DNA of 64,000 nt. Origin: Halocaridina rubra (Eukaryota; Arthropoda; Malacostraca; Decapoda; Atyidae). Where the stretch lies: NCBI GenBank assembly GCA_037179515.1, contig JAXCGZ010005745.1, positions 92,590-156,589 on the forward strand. Reading direction: 5' to 3'. The notes beneath the pieces were generated by a model. The model was not told the DNA's origin. It saw only the letters and a program-made list of their open reading frames with translations, and did no database searches. The number at the start of each line of letters is the position of its first letter. Position 1 is the first letter of the stretch. Both the position numbers and the translations under genes were made by a program. This document shows, piece by piece, positions 49,100 to 61,300 of the stretch.

Positions 49100-50996
49100 A
49101 CACTTGATACAGTTCCCCCTTATAAAGGTGCTGAGCGAGCCAAGAAAAACATTCACCACGATCTACACATTTATAAACTACTCCTCTTAGCTCATTGGGG
49201 ATATAGGGTCGCCAAATTTCCCCCCTACCACCCTTCTTGGGTCATCCACAAGATTAACAGGCAAGGATATTCTACAGTGAGCCCGACAGCTGCAGCTGCT
49301 TTACCCTCACCTCTTCATCACATGCCAACTCCCCTCACATCTGTCCATCACAGTTCCCTGAGCTAGCAGGTGCAAGAAATCCCTTTGGCTAGTGTCATGC
49401 TCTTGTACGCTCTCTTTACTGCTCCACTGACATTCCTCATTCATCCAATGCTCTTTTCACACCATCCATCCACCTCATTCTAGGTATTCCTCTAGACTAA
49501 TTCTAACCACTTCTGCACTCCATACACTCTTCGCTATTCATTCATCACTCATCCTTTCCATGTGTTCAAACCAACCCAATGCCCTCTAATCAAATCTATC
49601 CTACAGTTTCCTTTCAAGACCTGTTCTCTGTCTGATCTCATTGTTTACTGTCCATTCTAGATACACCAATCATACTTCTCAAACACCTCATCTCCAGTAC
49701 AATCAACATGTTCTCTTCATCCTCTCTTGCATTCTAAGTCTCTACTCCATACAATGCTGTCGGTACAATCACATCTTCATATATCCTTCTATTTGTATAC
49801 ATACCCAAATGCCTATGTCTCATCACATTTTCAAACCTACCTAGATATTTACTTGCTTCCTTCATTCTATGACTTACCCCTACATCCACTCGTCCAATCC
49901 TTGATACGTGACTCGAGATACCAGATACTTAAAATTCTCAACTTCTTCAAGCAACTCCCTATTCACTCCTACATTCAATCTGCCAACATTAATTATTCTC
50001 ATGCTTTTACATTTACCAATATTCACCCGCAACTTCCTTATTTCACACACTCTAACAAACTCAGTCACCAAATGATTCAGTTCATTCTCAGTATCAGCCA
50101 CCAATGCCGAGTCATCTGTGAAAAGCAATTTATGAAATTTCCGCAACCTTCCATACTCACACATTAATTCCAAACCTCTGTCTAATACTCTTTCATTTAC
50201 TTCCTTACCATTCCATGAAACAACCATGGTGACATTACACAATCTTAATGTAACCCTACATTTACCTCAGACCAATCACTCCTACTATTTCTGACTCACA
50301 TATGCTCTATTGTTTATATAGAAGCTCTTCACAGCATTCAACAACCTTCCACTTATTCCATCCAGTTGCAACACACTCGATAATGCCTCTTTATCAACCC
50401 TGCCTTTCTTTAAGTCCATAAAAGCCCAAAAAGTGTCCTTTCTCCAAGAACTCGCACACCTGTCTTACCACAAACACCTGATCCACACATCCTCTGCCTG
50501 TCCTGAACCCACACTATTCAACCCCATCAATCTCTCAGTGCTTTCCTAATTCTCTCAATTACACTCTTCAATACACCTTATCAACTACACTATACAAACT
50601 AATTCCTCTAATACTGGACTCATACTTTTCTCTTTATAAAGTGGAATTACATATGCACTCCTCCAATAAATTGGAACCTTCCCTCCTGAAACACATTCAA
50701 CAAGCTAACCATCCATTCTATTGCCTCCCCACCTTTTGACATGCATTCTACACGACACCCATCTATACTTGGTGCTTTACCTGCTTTCAATATCAAATGT
50801 ACATCCTCTTTTATTTCTCATCACCCAACATTGGAATTCTCCACTAATTTCCCGAAGCCACACCTCTGCCTCTCTATCATCTTCCTCATGTAGTATTTAC
50901 TTGAAATACTCAGCCCATCTCTCTCTCACCTTTACTTCGTCTATTAGCAATTGCTCATCTGCTCCTCTCAACCTTTCCCCCCTTTATTTGTAAAGG
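49100..50996 (-). pseudogene. RTE-2, old 5'-truncated RTE-like LINE
   Basis: On the minus strand the sequence near 50990 reads DEQLLIDEVKVRERWAEYFK, the end of the endonuclease-RT linker. Much-decayed RT follows. The palm reads FHKLLFTDDSALVADTENEL near 50090-50145, with Thr in place of the Ala of FADD as seen in RTE-1. The C-terminal thumb follows and the 3' end lies at about 49105, beside (TA)n. Many stops. It is related to RTE-1 but clearly diverged. Confidence 0.8.
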
Positions 50997-53207
50997 ATGT
51001 AATCATATTGTGCCTGCTAACCAAATAGTCATGTGTTTAACACCTATGAGTTTATAATTTTGTTCATATGCTTGCAAATTACTAAAGTATTTGTAATAAA
51101 GAAAAAATATGTTTCTTTTAGGGAGATTTCGATCTTGTGAGCTCCTCCTTCACTGTTCTACTAAGCCGGTTACAGCTTAGTAGAACAGTAATATACTGAA
51201 AATTTCAAATTGTTACAAATAGTAGTTCATACTTCAACAAATTTTTACTTTTATGTACCCTGCTTGACTGGAACTCCTCTTTTCTGGGGTTTTAGAATTC
51301 TTGATGATACCCTGGCATACACTCAAGGGAAATTATATCAACAAATATAACTTTTTACATTTAAGACACAAATTTCTCCTACTAATGGATGCAAGGACTC
51401 CCGTCGTTTAATCTCGTATCAAATACAATTATTCCATTTTCTTACTTTAATTACCCGAGTAAATATATATCAAACTGTTGAACGCAATTTTTTAATTTCA
51501 TATATACTTGGGGAAGTGGAATATGGGTAGAACCAGTATATAGTTGGGGTATTCAACCTGGGGTTCATAGTCAAGATTCCAGGGGGGTATATATTTAGGT
51601 GCCAAAAAGGATATTCATTCTGTAATAACCCTGGAACCTGTCATTATTATATTAAATTTAATATTTGTAACTAATTGTTATAACTTCACGATTTATAGGA
51701 TGACATGGCCAGTGGTCACTAGCTTTTCTGGACGTTTGAGTACTTTACAGTATTAATGAACAGAACAAGCATTAATGTACATTTTACCAGTAACACGAGA
51801 ACAAAATCTAGTTGGCAAATACTTATGCTGCATTTGATACACTTTTAAGCACCAATTTCTGGTCTCAATTTAGAAGGAGTAAATGATACAGTATAGTACT
51901 TAAAAATGTGAGCATGCATTTTCAAGACTATTGAACATAACTAAACCAAGCATAGCTCTATGAGGAGCATGACGTTTGAATATGCTCGTCTAATACTGCT
52001 CTTCAAATTGAGAAAATTGTTTGCACAACACATGAACAGCCTTCACACTATTGCGTAACAATGGTTGATTAAAGCCATCTCCTGTCTAGCATCATCATAT
52101 ACTGCTTGCGATGGTATTGCAGACTTCGATACACATTGTACCATTTCTCATCAGTCGCAGTACCACAGTATATTTAATCAGACTCAATATTAAAGGGGGT
52201 ATGGATCGATGATAATATCTTAGAGCGTACTTATATATCGGTGGAAAAAGATTTTGAGAATCCATGGCACGTCCGCTTCAAGCTGGATTATTAATTACAT
52301 CCATTTATCTTAACCTCATTAAGCTTACCTTGAGCTTTTCATTCAAGATAAATACCTCCTCATACTGAGACTGGCTTGCTCTCCTTTTAGTCATTCTTTG
52401 ATATTCCCTGTATAAACTCCGTTTTTTATTATGACAAAGATACTGATCTCATCCTATCTAAAATACGATATCACGATGTAAAAAAAGTCTGTACCCATTT
52501 TGCTCAGTAGTCCCGTATGTGCTAGCTGGATATAAAGTCCTGACATTGAATTTGGTAATTCTAAATAAGAGAACTACAGGGCTGAAATAGGTCTTGTAAG
52601 TAATCAGACATTATCTTTCTTATAAGAAAGATGACCTTTTTGGTTATTCCCATACCACACTAAATATCAGACAAAAAATACTCTGGTTGATTAACCTAAC
52701 AGCCAATATAAAAAAAATAGAATCTTTTTCTATAGGCATTTCTTTTGGTAATGCCAATTCTTCAAGTTTTCACAATAAAATCTTGTAGAATTTCATCTGA
52801 TATATGGTAATAGTGCTCTTAATAGCATTATATTACCCATGTATTTACTGACATCAATATTTCAAAATAATTAAGTAATATTTGAGCATAACTACCAATT
52901 GATAGGACCTCTCATTACTTCTAAACTTCCAAAGTTTTAAATTAAATAGCAAAAATGTAGTGGTGAAGAAACAAACTCGCTTCATAAACCTTTCATGTTT
53001 CATATTTCCAAAGATATAACCAAATGAAAATGCTGGGATACATAATTCACTTCAAACTGATTAAACATCACACAATTCAAACAGGAGAAAATATATAGGA
53101 ATAATATAAAAGAATTTTTGCCTCTCAGTGTAATCTTTTAAGAATGTCTTGATACATGGTGACAATTATAAAAGGCGGCACTGGGAGGCCGTTCTGATTC
53201 CACGCCA
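50997..53207. other. Region 3' of RpS27, nothing recognised
   Basis: AT-rich with no coding signal. The stretch CTGTTCTACTAAGCCGG ... CAGCTTAGTAGAACAG at about 51154-51189 is an inverted repeat. Confidence 0.5.
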
Positions 53208-55272
53208 TTAATTTTGCTTCCTTCTGAACGAGCATCCTGAAAGTACGAAATTATGTCATTAATATGAAATTAAATATATACTCCGGTTCAATCTACTGCA
53301 TCTCTTTATATGACCATATTCTTGCGCAAGAATTTTGTAAACGGTAAATAATGCGAGTACCCAGCTCATCCTAAAAAATACTCTTCTGACAGGTTCAAGG
53401 TCTCTTTGGTATACCTTAATTGCTTCACAAATGAAAAGAGGTGAAATAAAATGTCATTTCAAGTACCTTGAATGCCGTTCATCTCCTGAAGGGGCCTCAT
53501 TTTGCGCTCACTCTTTATTAACCTCAAGTTCTAAAACCCAATAGGCTTACCCAATAAATCCCCTCCAAAGATTTCTATTATTCATACTTTGCAAGTCTAT
53601 ATCATATTTGAGTGGTCTTTAATCTATCAAAGCAAACTTTCCTTGCTCCTATACCTCAGGCATAATGATTAATATATCATACAGTGGAACCATCTGACTA
53701 CAAATCCTTCTAAGGAAATTAATTTTCTTGAGTTTCCTCCCGACACATACTTAAGGTAATCACTTACTGCAGCTCACTACTACTCGGACAACTATTCCTC
53801 TTCAATCTACTTTTGATCTGAAAATTCATTCTTCCATATAGTCCACGTTCATAACTGCATTTATCACCTCGCATGTCTACCCTCAGATACCAAACACAGA
53901 CAGGTTCCACATGGGTTATATCATTCAGCCCACTCTGAACTTAAATTACGTGTTTATATATTGAGCAGTCTCCAACAAGCTACTCTTTGCACAATATAAT
54001 TTTCTCCACATGACACAATATACTGCTGATGCCAGGATGGTGACAACTGTATAAAATGTGGAGAAAGCCTGGGCTTCACCATACCCTACATATACACTTC
54101 CCTATCCCTTCGAATCAGCATTTATGACATGCAGGCAATACATCTATGGAATTCCCTCTCCCCTACCATTATGGAGAAATATTAATTCAAGGTATTATAT
54201 ACTGAATACATATTCACACTACAACATTAAAATTGTAGCATTTTCTAAGTGTGAGCCATTCTAAATGCCAAATCTATATCCAAAGTTACTGATTTTCCCA
54301 AATGAAGAATACCAATGCCATTCCAGGAAAAACTAACAGCGTGTCACAAGAGCTAACTACATTAACAGGGGAACAAAGGGTCAGCAATTCCCTTTTCTCT
54401 GAATTTTCTTGTGCTTTAAAGCATGAAGAGAGGGGAGGCTGATCATGGTATGATGAATCTCTGCTGAATGCCCTTCATTCAAATTTTTGTCACCTAGTAA
54501 GTATTCTGTACTTACCATCTGTAAGTTTAGCTTTGCCTCCCGTGGGTTGACATAATACAGTTGCACATCCAACACAAGCTACAACTGTCTGGGCGTGAGA
54601 AAATACTGTGGAAATTTTGAAACAACCTGAAAGAATAAAAATCAGAATGAATATTGTTTGTATATAAAGTGTATTAGTGACACAGCAGACTTTACATAAA
54701 ATTCGGCCTCCTACTAGAGGGGAGAAAAAAAAAGAAGTTTTAAAAGCTCTTTTTCTTATTACTACACATCCTGGTACTAGGCTTTGGTGTACAATTACAT
54801 TTTCAAGTCTAGTACTAAGTTATAGTGAACAACTTTTATTTTTGGTAGCTTTTGGAAAATGACATGCTACAAAAATATAGTTAAATCAGCTACCATGACA
54901 TGGTTAAGCAGTTTCCAATCAACAGATCCAACTACGGAAAATAAGAGGGTGGTGATGCGCCTTGTGGCATTATATAGAGTAAAAGAGTATCACCTCTGAC
55001 TTATACACACACACACACACATATATGTTATCACTACACATCCAGGTACTAGGCTTTGAATTACATTTTAAAGTCTAGTACTAAGTTATAGTGAACAACT
55101 TTTTATTTTTGGTAGCTTTTGGAAAAATGAAATGCTACAAAAATATAGTTAAATCAGCTACCATGACATGGTTAAGCAGTTTCCAATCAACAGATCCAAC
55201 TACGGAAAATACGAGGGTGGTGATGCGCCTTGTAGCATTAGATAGAGTAAAAGAGCATCACCTATGACTTAT

Positions 55273-55350
<78 letters not shown>

Positions 55351-58300
55351 GTTTATCTGTTAGGTTAAAAAATGAAAATCCAGATTATATGTCGCCTTCT
55401 CTCAAGTATGATCTAAGACTCAAGTGCTCTACTAGTGGGATTCCACTTCTGACTGTTCTCACAGGAAGTCTGCCAAGATGGCACAGCTAAATAATAACTT
55501 ACGGTAATTTTTTGTAGTATCTCACTTATTCAAGTTTTAAATTTGCATCTATATCAAAATAAAAAATGCACAAAACTACAATTATACAGGGGGTCCTCGG
55601 TTTACAATGTTTCGTTGCTACTATGCATCTCCCATTAATTATTTAGGTTCCAATTTGATAGTTTTTGGCCTGTATTGTGTCTCCCAAGCATAAAACAGAT
55701 TCTTTTGATGGCAAGAAAAAGGTAGCCATCACCATTGAAGTGTAATCAGATATAGTAAAATGCATGGAAAAGTGAGAAACTTTACTACTGCTTTAGCATA
55801 GGTGCTTATTTAAGAGTTCCGACTTACACTGAAATCCGGGGTATCACTTTTCAGGAACGGAACTCTGACGTAAGTCGAGGACCCCCTGTACCAATATTTC
55901 TAAATTCACACATTACCCGCGATAAACTGCACAAATAAATGTAACAAGGTTCACAAAATAAAATACTTTTCCATATGCATAAATATAAAAATATTACCAT
56001 CAATTACAACAAAATCAGGTGCATATATTGTAATTATTGAAAACAGTAATAATTCAGAAAAAAATTACTTCTATCAATAAAGTCATTGATCTGGCATACT
56101 TGAATCCATCTTAAGAAAGCAATATTTACTTAATTAAGCCTACTGATATGCCATATGGAAATACTAACAAAATAGCTATTATGTTTCATTACATGGCTTG
56201 CTACCATGAACAAAGTGGCTACAACTAAAAAAGATTCATACTAGTAACTATACCGGGAAATAAAAAAAAATATTTACACACCCAATTCTCTGTACTTATG
56301 ATACGTGAGGATACAATAAACCCTCATCAAAACACACCACAACATCCAACAGATTAAACAAAACTCTGAAGATACATCACAGGCTGTACAGCTCATACAC
56401 AATGACAACGTCCAAAGTCTTCAGAGTCAAGGACCATCTTGACATGAAAGGCACACAAATACTCGCCGCAGTCTCCACAAACCAACTCCACCTGCTATGT
56501 TACAAGGCAGAACACACACACACCAGGGTATAAGAAAACAGCCTCTAGCAGAAAATATCACACAAATGCTGTTATCTCTTCACTCCTTACCCAACCCACA
56601 CCAGCCTCTGCAAACATATCCATACCCAGTTAATTTGCCATTCCATCCAGTAACTCCTCCCATTAAAACAGTCCACCTGGCCATGCTAATATGTGGACAC
56701 CATTCACCCTTCTGAACTATCAGAGGAGACTAGATGACTCCATCATTGAAGCACAAAACAAAACCGCAAGCACAAACAACTCTACATACAATTCCTGAGA
56801 GCTCTGTGAGAAAGCTCATGACTGGCTGTGGCAATCCTTGGGAATTTGGAACAGAAGTTACAAGTACATTCTATTTAGCATGCCTTTCCCCCATTGTTTA
56901 TCTGGATAATAGTTAATCTTCCAATGATTTACCATTTCTCATCCTGAATACTGCTACATTAGTCAAAACTATTTATGGTGCAGTCTTTTGTTAAATTTGC
57001 CTTCTATAACCAAAGTTTTTCAAACCTTTATAATAAGACGATTACATGTTAATGTATGCAATATAGCAATAAAGTGAGATGCTCACCTGGGCATTTAACA
57101 TCCATAAAGTAGGAATTTGGGTGCTGTACAAGCCTCTTGAGCTTGCACTTCCTCTTTTCCTCTGCAGGGGTGGGATGTAATAAATCCTTTGCTAACTGTA
57201 AGAAAAAAAAAAAAATAAATAAATAAAATTAGAGATAATCATACTCAAACGCTTACTTCATGTACAATTGTAACCACCTTGTTAGAGTTTGTGGGATGAA
57301 AACAATGAAACAATTTTGAATACATGTTATGATAAAGCAATGTAACCCTGAATTATGAAGACAACCATCTCCATCCAAAAGGCTGTATAATGCTATTCTT
57401 CTGTCAAAATAACATATTATTATCATTATTTGAGACAAGAAGTACAGGAATTACGGTAAGTTCATAACAACCAGTACTTGATTTGTGTGTGCGAGCTTTT
57501 ATCTCATATACGCCTCATTTTACTGTGTCATCATTTCCAATTTAATTAAACTTTGCTTTTGCATATCTATACTATACCAGTAGAGTAAATGAATCTCATG
57601 GACCTAAAAAATATGCTGAGACTAATGACAATACTCAAACACTAACTTCAATATATTCCTTATGTTGTGACTTTTGTTTACATTTAAATTAGGCAATTAC
57701 TGTAAACAATATGATACTAATAACTATTAGCTTAGGGAGAAGTTCCTCTAACTTTTTTTCATAAAAGGTAATTCAGGAATAGTTGGTTATGAAGTTTATT
57801 TTCAATACAAGACACCTTTACACTCAAGAGGAAAAAAGGCTATTGGTATCAACAATTCATTAAAAAATTTACTGTGAAAGACTTACTAAGTTATCAAAAT
57901 GCCAAATCACATTTCAATCTAACCTTGTAACATGATCTTCAAGTACAGCTTATTCAATAATATGGTGGGAGGAGGAATTAAAATATGGCCAGGATTAGCA
58001 TACCATCAGCAAAACAAAAACCAATATGGCAAAATTTTTTTATATACATATTGTATGGATATATCACAAACATCCACTTGCTAGTAGAAGTAGGTAGTTC
58101 AGTGTATAACCCATTTTTGATCTAGCATATTATTATCCATCCCAAAAAAGCATGTTGGGCTTAGTTGGGCCTACTGATATGCATTTCTAAGTTAAAAAAA
58201 AGTCTTTAACAAAAACAGTAAAAATTCAATAGGACTTCTATCAGAGGTACCAATTATTATAGTAATTCCCTCTTTACTCAGCAATTTCAAAACTGTGCCA

Positions 58301-61300
58301 TATATAAATGCAAACAGAGAAAAAGTGGTGAAAAAACCATACCACGAAAAGCACCAATATGAAACTTCACACTTTTCAAAAATTCATAAGTAAGCAGAGA
58401 AATATGTACCAAATATAACCAAAATTCACCCAAACAAATTGTTATTCACATCTTCCAATAAGCCTATAAGGAAGCTCCTATTCCTCCCCGGGACTGCTAC
58501 TACGAACCTCAGATGCCTCCACACCTTCAAACAGAATGACATTCTTAAATATACAGGTATACCTCACCCAACGTCGTTAATTGGTTCCAGGAGATACGAC
58601 TTAAGTCGAAAAACGACTTGAATCGAATTAGCTTGTCTCTGGGCTACGCCAAATTTACTTGTCTGGGCTAAACCGAAAATAACCATTCCTATTTCTGTAC
58701 TTTATTCATGAATGCAATTTTCAATAATAATTGGTTAATAAGAATCTATTTTAAGCTTACAAATAAATTTTATTTTTTAATACTGCATAGTACAGAAAAA
58801 AAAGTAAAAGTAATTAAATTTACGAATACAATTTGGTGATGTTTACCGTACATCGCGGATGCTTTATTTAAGAATGTGGTTTGCTATGACATGATAAAAT
58901 AAAAGCCTTTTTTAAGGTTAAACACAAATACAGAAATAATTATTATTTTGCAATAATAATAATAAAAAACTACTTTATTTTAAATTTACCTTGGTGGTTG
59001 ACATCAGGGACGTAGATGGCTGTGGATCGTCAACATCAACAGCTGATTCTGGCTGTTGTCGTCGTTGTCCAAAAGGCTTGAATAACTGGCCGAGAGTTCC
59101 TTGAACTGTCTTCTTTTTCTTTTCCTCAAGAATCACATTATAAGGAGCAAAAGCTTTGTGACAAGCCCCCATAACCTTGGAAAAGCGTTGAGCATTGGGA
59201 TCCATATCCTCGAACAAAGAAAGTCCTTTTTCGATAAATGCAAATGCCTGCTGCATATTCTTAATGGTAAAGTGACGTGGCTCAGGTGGTTCTGCTTCCT
59301 CCTCTTCTTTATTTTGCTGCTCGTGAAGCTCCATCAATTCTTCGTTTGTCAGGGGCTTCTTGTCTTTTTCAAATAAATCTGTGAAACCCTCCTCCTCCAA
59401 ATCCATTCCTAGCTCTTTGCTCATAGTCACCAACGTTTTGTTGATGGCAACATTATCAAACCCCTCAAAATCATTGACGAATTGCGGGCATAGCTTCTTC
59501 CATACACCATTCATTGCTGTGTTTTGAACATCATTCCATGCTGCTGCTATGTTCTGTATAGCCTTGTATATGTCATATTTCTTCCAGAAGTCACGAAGTG
59601 TGCATGACTCATCAAGGTCAATGGCAGCTATTGCTTGCCGCAGCGTACGCTTCATATAGTAATGCTTAAAGATAGCAATTATTCCCTGACCCATTGGCTG
59701 TAAATGAGACGTGGTGTTAGGAGGAAGGTATACAACGGTAATGTTGGGGTGAAAATCTACAATGTTTTGCGGGTGGCCAGGAGTATTATCTATGATAAGT
59801 AAAATCTTAAAAGGAATCTCCTTCTCCTTGCAATACTTCTCTGCTGCTGTGATAAAATGGTTGAAAAACCAATCTTCAAAAAGAACGACAGTTACCCATG
59901 CTTTTGGATTAGACATCCATATAACAGGGAGAGATGCCTTGGGTATGTTCTTCAGGGCATGGGGGTTGTGTGCATGATACACAAGCAATGGCTTTAACAT
60001 AAAATCTCCTGCACAATTACCTCCCAACATAATGGTCACACGTTCTTTTGAGACCTTGTAGCCTGGAAAAGTTTTCTCCTCTTTAGAAGTGAATGAACGA
60101 TCTGGCAATTTTTTCCAATATAAACCAGTTTCGTCTACATTAAATATCTGTTCAGGAAGAAACCCGTTTTTCTCGATGATTTTCTTTAACGCATTAGGAA
60201 ATTCTGCTTGTTCGTCTGCTGATGCACTTTCACCTTGCTTCTTAATGGAGTGATATCTTCTTCGCCCCTTAAATCTCATGAACCATCCTTGACTTGCCTT
60301 GAACTCTACATCTTTCTCATTGGGGTATTTTTTCTTTAGATCCTCAAACAAAGACAAGGCTTTCTCTTGAATGATTTCTTGACTAACATCACCTCGCTGA
60401 CGATTCAACCTAACAATCCAAAGAGAAAGAAGACTTTCCATCTCTTCAAAGATTTTGCCTCTTTTCTTATTGATGACGGTGTTCTTCATCCATGGGGCAT
60501 CAGATTTGATATGAGCTATAATCTTGTCCTTATTATGTACAATCGTTGATACAGTTGTCCGGCTCATCCCAAAAGATCGTGCAATCGCTACCACTCTCTC
60601 ACCTTTTTCATGGCGTTTTATTATAGCCAGTTTATCGTCTAGCGTTATAGCATGACGCTTAGCACCTGCACTAGGAATTCTCTTAGGTGCCATGGGGACA
60701 AAATATAAGGTCACAAACGAATGAGCATGAGAGTAGCCGATAAACAGGCATATACCGTGCATAAACTAATCAATTCGAAACAATAGTGGTTTCGCGGGAA
60801 TGACGAGTGACGACGCCTAACGGTAGATATTGGAACTACTGTAAGCATTTTAAGAAGATTTTATATGCTTTTATTCTTATATATTGTACAATATGATTTT
60901 ATGTGCTTTTGTTTTATTTATTGTACAGCAACATGATTTCATGTGCTTTTAATGGTTTTCTAGTGATATTTTGATTCCAATATTTGTAGCGGACAGACGT
61001 AAAGTTGATAATAAAGACGTAAATTTTTTTTTTTATTTTTCCCTATATTTTTTTTTAAAACCGACGTATAATCGAGAACGACTTAACTCGAAACGACGTA
61101 AGCCGAGGTATACCTGTACAGTATACACAACAACAACACACACACACCCTCACCACTCTGAGGTTGATAAAAAGTTTATTAACGAAGTCGAACCAGAGAA
61201 GCCTCATCCACCTACATAATTGATACACAACATTCAAATAAGAGTTCCTCTTGGCCAATTTTAGCTTTAGAAATGAAGAAGTACCACTAAAGTTCTCCCT

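Noticed and set aside
56290..56920. A C/A-rich stretch with Thr/Pro-rich frames
   Set aside because: Might be an old LINE piece but no family motif could be read; frames are short and lie in an RpS27 intron.
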